Shown: positions 5,775 through 11,458 of the stretch, in pieces
How the letters are laid out: each line of letters begins with the position of its first letter
Numbering within the stretch: position 1 is the first letter of the stretch
Source: Chloroflexota bacterium
GTDB lineage: Bacteria; Chloroflexota; Anaerolineae; Aggregatilineales; Phototrophicaceae
Reading direction: 5' to 3'
DNA: 11,458 bases
NCBI GenBank assembly: GCA_003242205.1
Contig: QGUR01000136.1
Location: 1 to 11,458 of the forward strand
Notes under the pieces: generated by a model
Told to the model about the DNA's origin: nothing
Database searches by the model: none
What the model saw: only the letters and a program-made list of their open reading frames with translations
Translations under genes and position numbers: made by a program

Positions 5775-7370
5775 TCAGTTAATACGCGTGGCTGTCGCAG
5801 TCAGCGCCCACTGGACGTAAGTCCCCTCTCCGCCGGACGCCACGATCCGGATGGCGCCAGTCTTGGAGTCGAAGTTGACTTCGCGCGATACGACTACCTG
5901 GCCGCAGCTAAAGGTCTGGCCGGCAACGATAAAGTTGATGTGCTCGGTACCAATGCCGAAACAGCTCGCGCTGATCGTCAGATTAGCACGCCCGCCGGGA
6001 AGGGCAACGTTGGGATTCAACCCCAAAACGTCATAGGAAACAATATCTTCAGTGTCGCCGTCGGGATAGGAGACGAAATCGCTGATATTGACCGAACTAT
6101 CAAGCGGCACGTTCAGTACGTAGTTCACATCGGGCGGAGCAATCTGAACCTCCCGAGTGGGCGTATAGGTTGCCGTGGGCGTGTAGGTTGCCATTGGAGT
6201 ATAAGTCGCCGTCGGCAGTTCCGGCTGTTCGGGCTGCGCCTCGATGGCCGGTGTATAGGTTGCCGTTGGCTGCCCCTGCGGTGTTGCCGTTGGCGTCGTG
6301 GCAGGCGGCGGCGCTTGCCCGTCCGCCGGTCCCTGAACCAGCGGCAGACCGCTGCAGTTGCCGTACACGGTGATGACGCTGGCAGCGATGAAACCGGTCA
6401 GGCCCGGTCTGCGAACGGCATACCAGCCAGTGCCCGACTGACCGTAAACCTCGATCTCCTGCCCGGCGAAAAGCTGACCGACAATCTCGTAGTTGGTCCC
6501 CGGGCCGCTACGAATATTCACGTTGCTGGCGCTGCTCGCGCTGCACGCGGCAGCCAGACTACCCTGCCCGCCAGCAGGCGACGCAGGCTGCTGGGGCGAC
6601 ACCGGAACCTGTTGCGGCTGTGGAGCGCCCGACGGCGACGCCGGTGATAGCGGGGCACTGGCGCATTCCGCCTGTCGCAGCGTCACTGTGAAAGTCTCCT
6701 CAACCAGCGGGTCGAACGCGCCGATCGTCAATTCGTACTGGCCCTCGCCCGCCGGAATGGCCAGACACGCGCTTTGCATCCCGCCGCCAAGAATGGCGAC
6801 CAGACGGCCATCGGGATCGCGCAGTTCCAGCACGAAATTCGATGGGGATTGCGAACCGGCCACTTCAATCGACAGCGTGCGCGCCGGGTCGGCGTTGACG
6901 GCAAAGGTCTGCGAAGGCGCTTCCGCGACCGGCTCAACCTGAACGGGCGCGTCCAGTGCGAGAGGGGCAACAGCCACAGCAGGTCGGGCATTCAGGGTGA
7001 GCAAATAATCACCCGGCGTGCCGCCGACCAGCAGGCTATAGGTCCCGGTTTCGCTTAGCCGGTAGTTGATGGTGGCTGCGCGCGCGCCCGGCTGGAAAAC
7101 ATCGCTTTCGCTATTCTGCAGCAAGGCCTGGCCGGGGCCCAGCAGCGTGAGCGTCGGGTACATGCCGCGAGAGACGCCGATGACGCTTGCCGTGATGACG
7201 TCGTTTTCACTGCCCTGAAACATATAGAACGACAGCGGCGCGCCTTCGGCCAGCGCCCCGGACGCCGAGTCGCCGTAAGTCAGTAGCGTGGCGTTTTGCG
7301 CCATAACAAAACCGGGAGAAAAAAGAGCACAAATCACTATTACACTTAACCAGCCAAATAACCGCTTCAT
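5775..7370 (-). CDS. Secreted multidomain surface protein with PPC-like and SH3b domains
   Basis: The product is 531 residues. The ATG at 7370 has GGAGG 4 nt upstream. It opens with a signal peptide (MKRLFGWLSVIVICALFSPGFVMA, cleavage near 24). Two beta-sandwich units resembling bacterial pre-peptidase C-terminal (PPC) domains follow at about 28-128 (ending GTYSLLVGGTPGDYLLTL) and 152-232 (ending GQYELTIGAFDPLVEETFTVTL). A Pro/Ser/Gln linker (238-270) leads to a bacterial SH3 domain (about 278-338) with the classic NVNIRSGPGTNYEIVGQL and GWYAVR signatures. Next is a Thr/Pro linker (348-405) with TATYTP repeats, then an all-beta C-terminal domain (410-531) with two cysteines (470, 489). No catalytic motif was seen. 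SH3b domains usually bind wall or matrix polymers, so a cell-surface or matrix-binding role is likely. There is no sortase motif and no lipobox, so attachment would be non-covalent or the protein is released. Confidence 0.85.
   Translation of the reverse strand: MKRLFGWLSVIVICALFSPGFVMAQNATLLTYGDSASGALAEGAPLSFYMFQGSENDVITASVIGVSRGMYPTLTLLGPGQALLQNSESDVFQPGARAATINYRLSETGTYSLLVGGTPGDYLLTLNARPAVAVAPLALDAPVQVEPVAEAPSQTFAVNADPARTLSIEVAGSQSPSNFVLELRDPDGRLVAILGGGMQSACLAIPAGEGQYELTIGAFDPLVEETFTVTLRQAECASAPLSPASPSGAPQPQQVPVSPQQPASPAGGQGSLAAACSASSASNVNIRSGPGTNYEIVGQLFAGQEIEVYGQSGTGWYAVRRPGLTGFIAASVITVYGNCSGLPLVQGPADGQAPPPATTPTATPQGQPTATYTPAIEAQPEQPELPTATYTPMATYTPTATYTPTREVQIAPPDVNYVLNVPLDSSVNISDFVSYPDGDTEDIVSYDVLGLNPNVALPGGRANLTISASCFGIGTEHINFIVAGQTFSCGQVVVSREVNFDSKTGAIRIVASGGEGTYVQWALTATATRIN
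6156..6212 (-). repeat. In-gene 18-bp tandem repeat coding TATYTP
   Basis: Three head-to-tail 18-bp units encode Thr-Ala-Thr-Tyr-Thr-Pro (residues 387-404, with Met replacing one Thr). A lone fourth copy lies upstream in the gene (6249-6266, residues 369-374). The units differ at several synonymous and near-synonymous positions, so they are not a recent expansion. Such repeats serve as stiff, probably glycosylated, spacers. Confidence 0.75.
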
Positions 7371-7436
7371 GTCGCCTCCGTCTAGGATGTGTAAGAAATA
7401 CTCAGGCGTTTATGCCTGCAGTACCTTCTTTATAGG

Positions 7437-7466
7437 CTAATACAAAGCATGCTATTAACGTGTAAA
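7437..7466 (-). promoter_or_regulatory. Candidate promoter of the surface-protein gene
   Basis: On the minus strand, TTTACA (7461-7466) and TATTAG (7437-7442) are spaced by 18 bp in the A+T-rich 185-bp gap. A TATAAA (7429-7434) just downstream is an alternative -10. The leader would carry a small hairpin with 5-bp arms (7403-7407 / 7414-7418). I see no convincing intrinsic terminator in this gap for the GH13 gene ending at 7556. Confidence 0.25.
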
Positions 7467-7555
7467 AAATGGGTAAAAGGTAGGGGGCGACTTGCATACG
7501 GCAAAACGACGCCCGCCATACGCCAGCGTTCGGTTAACGATAAAATGTGCGATTC

Positions 7556-9349
7556 TTAACGCGGTCTGAGATAGGCATATCCCCGCGGCTCAAGCCGGAT
7601 GTGAAGCCGGCCATTCCGCGCGCTGATTACGCCATGATCTCCGGCGCAGTCTTCCCAGTCAGCAGGTTCGCCTTCCGCCAGCGGCAGTTCCAGCCCGACT
7701 TCCTTGTCGCCACCGTTGAAAAGCACGTAGATCGTCTCATCGGTGTAACGCCGGACGAATCCGTAGACCCGCTGCTCATCATCGAGCACAACGGTTTCCA
7801 CAGTGCCGAGACGCAGCGCATTCGAACCGCGCCGCAGAGCGACGATGCGCTTGTAGAAGGCCAGCAGGTCTTCATCGAGATTGTCCCATGGCATGGTTCG
7901 CCTTCCGCTTTCGGCGTAATCGCCTTCCAGCCCGGTTTCCGATCCATAGTAAATCATCGGCGCGCCCGGATAGGCGAACTGAAAAGCGACCATCTGTTTA
8001 AAGCGCCGGCGGTCGCCCATGCAGGCCGTCATGATGCGCCCGGTGTCGTGCGAATCCAGCAGATTCATTTGCGCTTTCTGCGCCGGGCTGGGCGTGTCGC
8101 GCAGCCATGTTTGCAGGCGGTCATCCAATTCCGAGGGCGTTAGCTTGTCATAGGCACAGAAACCATGCAGCGCCCATGAAAAGCGGTAATTCATGGTGGC
8201 GCTGAACATATCGCCCAGAAGGTAGCGCGAGGCGTTTTCCCATTCTTCAGCGACCGTATAGTTGTCGGGTTTGATGCGGTCCAGCCGCCGCCGCCAGCGC
8301 CGCCAGAACTCGTCACTGTTGCAGCCCGTTACGTCCGAACGCCAGCCATCAACGCCCATGCGTGTCCATTTGCCGGTCGGGCCTGCGGGACCGGTGAAAA
8401 ATTCCTCGACCTCCGGGCATTCGGCGAATTCCGGCATGTGTTTCAGCCCGTTCCACGATACCCAGTCCACCGGCCATTCAGTAAAGGTAAACCAGCGGTA
8501 ATAAGGCGACTCTTTCGACTCGACCGCGCCAATTTCCCCGTAACGCCCGCCCGCGCCGAAATAAAGGCTGTCTACCGAACAGTGGTTGTAAACGGCATCC
8601 AGAATGATGCGAATGCCGCGCGCATGCGCCTTTTCCAGCAGTTCCTGAAAATCAGCCTCCGTGCCAAGCATCGGATCAATGCTCATGAAGTCGAGCGCGT
8701 CATAGCGGTGGTTACTGGGCGAAGCAAAGATCGGCGTGAAGTAAATGCACTCGATGCCCAGTTCGGCCAGATAGTCCAGTTTGTCGATCACGCCGCGCAG
8801 GTCGCCGCCAAAGAAGTCGCGGCCAAGCGGCGGATGCTCCGGGGTATCTCCCCAGGCCTTATACAGCGGTTCGTGGCCGTACACGCCGAACGCCTCGCGG
8901 TCATTGGTCGGGTCGCCGTTGGCAAAGCGATCGGGAAAGATCTGGTAGATAACCATGCCCTGCGCCCAATCGGGCGGCATACGCGCGGGATCGTAAACCG
9001 CAATCTGGTAAGGCGCTTGACGCCAGACGCCATAGACCGGCGTGTTGCTACCCTCATCCTGACGTAATTCGTACAGCCGTGATCCATCCGGAAATTCAAA
9101 GTGATAACGCACAATGGTCGGGTCCATCGGCATCATGACTTCGGCTTGCCACAGATCGCCCACCCGAGACATAACCACCCGCCACGACAGATCGCGCCGC
9201 TCGTCCGTAAAGACGATTTCAGGCTGCTGCCGGGATCGCTCAAGCGTTATCGTGACGGTACTGCCAACCGGCTGTGCCGGCGGCGGCAAATGAAACGCGC
9301 CCGAAGGTCTCAAACGCCGCGCAGCTTCAAGGCTGAGTACGGATGGCAT
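7556..9349 (-). CDS. GH13 alpha-glucan hydrolase (neopullulanase / cyclomaltodextrinase-like)
   Basis: The product is 597 residues and hydrolyses alpha-1,4 (perhaps alpha-1,6) glucosidic bonds of maltodextrins, cyclodextrins or pullulan. An N-terminal immunoglobulin-like domain (about 15-115) precedes the barrel, which opens with VIYQIFPDRFANGDPTND (133-150), typical of neopullulanase and maltogenic amylase. All four GH13 regions are intact: DAVYNH (251-256), GWRSD with nucleophile Asp339, VAEEW with acid/base Glu368, and SHD with Asp435. The 'region V' reads HMPEF (304-308), close to MPKLN of subfamily 20, so GH13_20 is the best guess. A C-terminal beta domain runs from about 515. There is no signal peptide, so it should be cytoplasmic and act on imported sugars. 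ATG 9349 is chosen because GAGGAGG lies 9 nt upstream; the in-frame TTG at 9397 has no such support. There is no transporter or regulator gene beside it. Confidence 0.92.
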   Translation of the reverse strand: MPSVLSLEAARRLRPSGAFHLPPPAQPVGSTVTITLERSRQQPEIVFTDERRDLSWRVVMSRVGDLWQAEVMMPMDPTIVRYHFEFPDGSRLYELRQDEGSNTPVYGVWRQAPYQIAVYDPARMPPDWAQGMVIYQIFPDRFANGDPTNDREAFGVYGHEPLYKAWGDTPEHPPLGRDFFGGDLRGVIDKLDYLAELGIECIYFTPIFASPSNHRYDALDFMSIDPMLGTEADFQELLEKAHARGIRIILDAVYNHCSVDSLYFGAGGRYGEIGAVESKESPYYRWFTFTEWPVDWVSWNGLKHMPEFAECPEVEEFFTGPAGPTGKWTRMGVDGWRSDVTGCNSDEFWRRWRRRLDRIKPDNYTVAEEWENASRYLLGDMFSATMNYRFSWALHGFCAYDKLTPSELDDRLQTWLRDTPSPAQKAQMNLLDSHDTGRIMTACMGDRRRFKQMVAFQFAYPGAPMIYYGSETGLEGDYAESGRRTMPWDNLDEDLLAFYKRIVALRRGSNALRLGTVETVVLDDEQRVYGFVRRYTDETIYVLFNGGDKEVGLELPLAEGEPADWEDCAGDHGVISARNGRLHIRLEPRGYAYLRPR

Positions 9350-9384
9350 AAATGGCTGCCTCCTCGTGAATGATCCGAAGAAAC

Positions 9385-9405
9385 GGCGATTGTGCAATGA
9401 TCGCC
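9385..9405. promoter_or_regulatory. Dyad upstream of the GH13 gene, possible operator
   Basis: GGCGAT (9385-9390) and ATCGCC (9400-9405) are perfect inverted arms 9 bp apart. A second palindrome, ATTG-TG-CAAT (9389-9398), is nested within. The element lies 36 bp upstream of the start at 9349. It overlaps a weak minus-strand -10 (CACAAT, 9389-9394) that pairs with TTGTTT (9412-9417) at 17 bp. A sugar-responsive repressor of the LacI type would fit such a place, but no regulator gene is present. Confidence 0.35.
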
Positions 9406-9599
9406 GGGTGAAAACAACCGTTTAGCTGGCAGGACACGGAACCGAAGGGGGCAACCGCTGTCCGGCGCAGAAGCCTGCTAACAGGCTTGTTCAGGGGAGA
9501 TTGAAGTCGGGTGCGGCTGCGAAGGCTGGCCTGCGAGGTCGCAAACGAGCGCAATAAATGACAAAGCTCACTAATCAGCTTGACGCATCGCTAATAGGA

Positions 9600-9642
9600 C
9601 AAAGTGGCAGTTCCTGTCCCGAACACAGGGTGGTACACTTTG
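9600..9642. promoter_or_regulatory. Two-tier inverted repeat upstream of ugd
   Basis: Outer arms CAAAGTG (9600-9606) and CACTTTG (9636-9642) are perfect, as are inner arms CCTGT (9613-9617) and ACAGG (9625-9629). The tiers are separated by equal 6-nt internal loops and capped by a 7-nt loop. A competing small hairpin, GTTC (9610-9613) with GAAC (9621-9624), shares bases with it. The repeat ends 9 bp before the likely -10 of ugd, so it covers the -35 region. An operator is more likely than a transcribed RNA element. Confidence 0.45.
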
Positions 9643-9651
9643 GCATCTAAA

Positions 9652-9657
9652 TAGAAT
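9652..9657 (+). promoter_or_regulatory. Probable -10 box of ugd
   Basis: TAGAAT matches TATAAT at 5 of 6 positions and would start transcription near 9664, giving a leader of about 40 nt. The positions 16-18 bp upstream hold no -35 resembling TTGACA. The promoter may depend on an activator bound at the adjacent inverted repeat. Confidence 0.35.
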
Positions 9658-9703
9658 ATCGGGCGCCATCAACGTCCGGCGAAAGCAATACGACGAGGCA
9701 TAC

Positions 9704-11035
9704 ATGAAGAAAATCTGCGTCATCGGAACCGGATACGTCGGACTTGTCACAGGGACATGCTTCGCGGATCTGGGCAATCAGGTTACCGCCCTGGACGTCA
9801 ACGAAGAGAAGATTCGCGATCTACAAAACGGCATCATGCCCATCTACGAGCCCGGGCTGGCCGAAATGGTAGAACGCAACGTGCGCGCAGGCAGATTGTC
9901 CTTTACCACGTCGTACAAAGAGGGGCTGAAGGACGCAGAATTTGCCTTCATCTGCGTCGGCACACCTGAGGGCGTCGACGGCGAAGCCGACCTGCGCTAC
10001 GTGCGCGCCGCTGCCGAAAGCATCGCCGAAAACATGGATCACCCGCTCATTGTCGTCAACAAATCGACCGTGCCGGTCGGTACGGGCGACTGGGTGGCCG
10101 ACATCATCGCCAGCAAACAGCCGAAGCCGATTGATTTCGCTGTTGTAAGCTGCCCGGAATTTCTGCGTGAAGGCGTCGCCATTTCCGATTTCATGCACCC
10201 GGATCGCACCGTTCTCGGCTCCACCAACCCTCGCGCGATGGAAGCCGTAGCCCAATTGTTCCTGCCGCTGCGCGCGCCGATCATGATGACCGACCTGCGC
10301 ACCGCCGAGATGATCAAGTACGCCTCGAACGCTTTTCTGGCGACGAAGATCAGCTTCATCAACGAAATCAGCATCATCTGCGAAAAGCTGGGGGCGGACG
10401 TCATCGAAGTCGCTCAGGGCATGGGCTTTGACAAGCGTATCGGCCCGCATTTCCTTCAGGCCGGTGTCGGCTACGGCGGTAGCTGCTTCCCGAAAGACGT
10501 CAAGGCGCTGGCCTACATGGCACAGACCCACGGCATGCACCCGCAGTTGTTGACCTCGGTCATGGAAATCAACGAGTTCCAGCGTCGCCATGTGGCGTTG
10601 AAGTTGCACGATCTGCTCGGCGAAATTCAGGGCAAGACCATCGGCCTGCTCGGGCTGGCGTTCAAGGAGAACACCGACGATATTCGCGAGTCCCCGGCGC
10701 TGGCCATTGCCCGGCATCTGCTGGAACAGGGCGCGCACGTCAAGGCGTACGATCCCGAAGCGATGGAAAACTCGCGCCGCGCCGTGCCAGAGATTGAAAT
10801 GTGTCCCGATGCCTATAAGGTGGCCGAAAACGCCGACGCGCTGGTTGTCGTCACCCCGTGGAACGAGTTCAAGCAGCTCGACATGGTGCGCGTGCGCGAC
10901 AGCATGAAGCAGCCGATTCTGGTCGACGGGCGCAACATATACGAACCCGATACCATGAAGAGTCTGGGGTTCATCTACCGCGGCGTGGGCCGTGGTTATG
11001 ACGGCAACGGCATCGAGCGGAGCGCCGCCGACTAG
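9704..11035 (+). CDS. ugd: UDP-glucose 6-dehydrogenase
   Basis: The product is 443 residues, the usual length of the bacterial Ugd/TuaD family. It oxidises UDP-glucose twice with NAD+ to UDP-glucuronate, a precursor for exopolysaccharide, wall polymers or lipid modification, in the cytoplasm. The NAD-binding motif is GTGYVG (8-13) with Asp31 at the end of beta2. STVPVGT (121-127), CPEFLREG (150-157) and the central helix AEMIKYASNAFLA (201-213, catalytic Lys205) are intact. The nucleophile Cys261 lies in GYGGSCFPKD (256-265). The C-terminal UDP-binding domain starts near 311 (KTIGLLGLAFKENTDDIRES). A related UDP-ManNAc dehydrogenase is possible but less likely given the FLREG and GGSCFPKD forms. 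GAGG lies 5 nt before the ATG. The gene is monocistronic: a strong terminator follows and no glycosyltransferase adjoins it. Confidence 0.95.
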   Translation: MKKICVIGTGYVGLVTGTCFADLGNQVTALDVNEEKIRDLQNGIMPIYEPGLAEMVERNVRAGRLSFTTSYKEGLKDAEFAFICVGTPEGVDGEADLRYVRAAAESIAENMDHPLIVVNKSTVPVGTGDWVADIIASKQPKPIDFAVVSCPEFLREGVAISDFMHPDRTVLGSTNPRAMEAVAQLFLPLRAPIMMTDLRTAEMIKYASNAFLATKISFINEISIICEKLGADVIEVAQGMGFDKRIGPHFLQAGVGYGGSCFPKDVKALAYMAQTHGMHPQLLTSVMEINEFQRRHVALKLHDLLGEIQGKTIGLLGLAFKENTDDIRESPALAIARHLLEQGAHVKAYDPEAMENSRRAVPEIEMCPDAYKVAENADALVVVTPWNEFKQLDMVRVRDSMKQPILVDGRNIYEPDTMKSLGFIYRGVGRGYDGNGIERSAAD

Positions 11036-11074
11036 GTTTCGCCAGTACAGCCACCTTCCCTATACGCATCCCGC

Positions 11075-11119
11075 GGCCCCTTCTCCTACTTGCTTGTAGG
11101 AAAAGGGGCCGTTTTTTCG
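11075..11119 (+). terminator. Strong intrinsic terminator after ugd
   Basis: Fifteen-base arms (11075-11089 and 11096-11110, starting GGCCCC and ending GGGGCC) pair at 14 of 15 positions, with one C-A mismatch, around the 6-nt loop TTGCTT. A GTTTTTT tract follows. It begins about 40 bp after the ugd stop and isolates the radical SAM gene from read-through. Confidence 0.92.
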
Positions 11120-11190
11120 CCTTTTCCCCGCTTGTATCGCATAGGGCTTTTTCGTAGCCGGGCCTGCTATGGACTGGCGTTTTAATCTGC

Positions 11191-11219
11191 TTGCGTATAG
11201 AACAAGAGTTCTATATAAT
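11191..11219 (+). promoter_or_regulatory. Promoter of the radical SAM gene
   Basis: A perfect TATAAT (11214-11219) is preceded by TTGCGT (11191-11196) at exactly 17 bp. The -10 ends 6 nt before the ATG at 11226, so the predicted transcript starts at or within a base or two of the start codon. Confidence 0.6.
11196..11215. promoter_or_regulatory. LexA/SOS-box-like operator
   Basis: TATAGAAC (11196-11203) and GTTCTATA (11208-11215) are perfect inverted arms around AAGA. The dyad fills the spacer and touches both promoter elements, an ideal site for a repressor. The core GAAC-N4-GTTC is the LexA-box form of Firmicutes and Actinobacteria. The lexA gene itself is not in view, and another dimeric repressor could use the site. 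Confidence 0.55.
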
Positions 11220-11225
11220 AAGTCT

Positions 11226-11458
11226 ATGCTAATTCAATCGACGCCCGACCCGCTTATTAAGATCGAGCAGATTGGAACCCTGACGGATTTCGAACCGGCA
11301 GGCGACCAGCCACAGCGCGAGCGCCGCCGTCCGTTTCAGGCGCGCAGTCTGGAAGACTGTATTTCGCATGTCGCTACGCCGGGCGGGCGCATGCCGGTGC
11401 TCAAGACGATGCTGACCACGGCCTGCGAGCGCAATTGCAATTATTGCCCTTTCCGTGC
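11226..11458 (+). CDS. Radical SAM protein, N-terminal part (COG4277-like)
   Basis: Seventy-seven residues are visible before the window ends. The 4Fe-4S motif CxxxCxxC is at Cys67, Cys71 and Cys74 (ACERNCNYCPFR). The preceding CISHVATPGGRMPVLKTML (45-63) has the spacing and wording of the N-terminus of COG4277/TIGR03916 proteins, which read roughly 'GICHS-T-DGR-xSLLKILLT' before the cluster. That family is called putative DNA modification/repair and carries helix-hairpin-helix DNA-binding motifs near the C-terminus, outside this window. Members are thought to make a 5'-deoxyadenosyl radical from S-adenosylmethionine; the substrate is unknown. No Shine-Dalgarno site precedes the ATG, and no other in-frame ATG occurs before Met56, so a leaderless start at 11226 is the best choice. 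The likely operator overlaps its promoter. Confidence 0.82.
   Translation, partial: MLIQSTPDPLIKIEQIGTLTDFEPAGDQPQRERRRPFQARSLEDCISHVATPGGRMPVLKTMLTTACERNCNYCPFR

Larger units (their letters stand above)
9350..9703. other. 354-bp divergent intergenic region between GH13 and ugd
   Basis: No gene is supported here. It holds the GH13 leader and a dyad near 9385-9405, a short hairpin with 7-bp arms AAGCCTG (9471-9477) and CAGGCTT (9482-9488) around a 4-nt loop without a T-run, and the two-tier dyad and -10 of ugd near 9600-9657. A 75-codon opening on the minus strand (9327-9554) lacks a ribosome site and recognisable content. Confidence 0.6.

Noticed and set aside
7490..7555. Possible terminator behind the GH13 gene
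   Set aside because: Only imperfect pairing with a wobble was found near TATGGC and GCCGTA, with no T-run directly after it.
7547..8143. Plus-strand open frame (198 codons) opposite the end of the GH13 gene
   Set aside because: It is antisense to conserved GH13 coding sequence and shows no domain or ribosome-site support.
9350..9397. TTG at 9397 as start of the GH13 gene
   Set aside because: GAGGAGG at 9359-9365 points to ATG 9349; the extra 16 residues have no family support.
9327..9554. 75-codon minus-strand opening in the GH13-ugd gap
   Set aside because: It overlaps the GH13 start and its ribosome site, and it has no own ribosome site and no recognisable content.
9821..10738. Minus-strand open frame (305 codons) opposite ugd
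   Set aside because: It lies fully inside the well-conserved ugd frame and its product has no family features.

Overview
The window reads as ordinary chromosomal DNA of a free-living bacterium, roughly 58% G+C by eye. The best guess is a Chloroflexota (Anaerolineae-type) genome. The hints are a secreted SH3 protein with a Thr-Ala-Thr-Tyr-Thr-Pro repeat linker, an FHA-like protein with an 'IDL...GVxRRH' core, and several conserved-looking proteins I cannot place in better-known phyla. This is inference from protein style; there is no rRNA or marker gene here to settle it. No transposase, phage gene, tRNA, rRNA or CRISPR array was seen.

Layout. A truncated, degenerate FHA-domain gene (minus strand) leaves the left edge. 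Divergent from it is an exported membrane protein with a bactofilin-like repeat ectodomain and several membrane helices (532-2022). A hairpin terminator separates it from a convergent 115-residue acidic hypothetical protein (2087-2434). A divergent pair follows: an FAD-dependent oxidoreductase overlapping a GNAT acetyltransferase by an ATGA junction (2638-4400). A minus-strand block comes next: a NUDIX hydrolase with a 205-residue hypothetical protein (5601 to 4452), a secreted PPC/SH3 surface protein (7370 to 5775) with two hairpins behind it, and a GH13 alpha-glucan hydrolase (9349 to 7556). UDP-glucose 6-dehydrogenase (9704-11035) stands alone with a strong terminator. The right edge cuts a radical SAM gene (11226 onward).

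The genes are mostly single transcription units with recognisable promoters, Shine-Dalgarno sites or hairpin terminators, not one pathway. Loose themes are the cell envelope and extracellular sugars (bactofilin-like membrane protein, SH3 surface protein, GH13 enzyme, Ugd, possibly the FAD enzyme) and damage or metabolite housekeeping (NUDIX, radical SAM).

The most interesting signal is at the right edge. A perfect 8+4+8 dyad, TATAGAAC-N4-GTTCTATA, lies between the -35 and -10 elements of the radical SAM gene. Its core GAAC-N4-GTTC is the LexA/SOS-box form of Firmicutes and Actinobacteria. The encoded N-terminus resembles the COG4277/TIGR03916 'DNA modification/repair' radical SAM family. The -10 lies only 6 nt before the ATG and there is no Shine-Dalgarno site, so the mRNA is probably leaderless. 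Further dyads sit upstream of ugd and of the GH13 gene.
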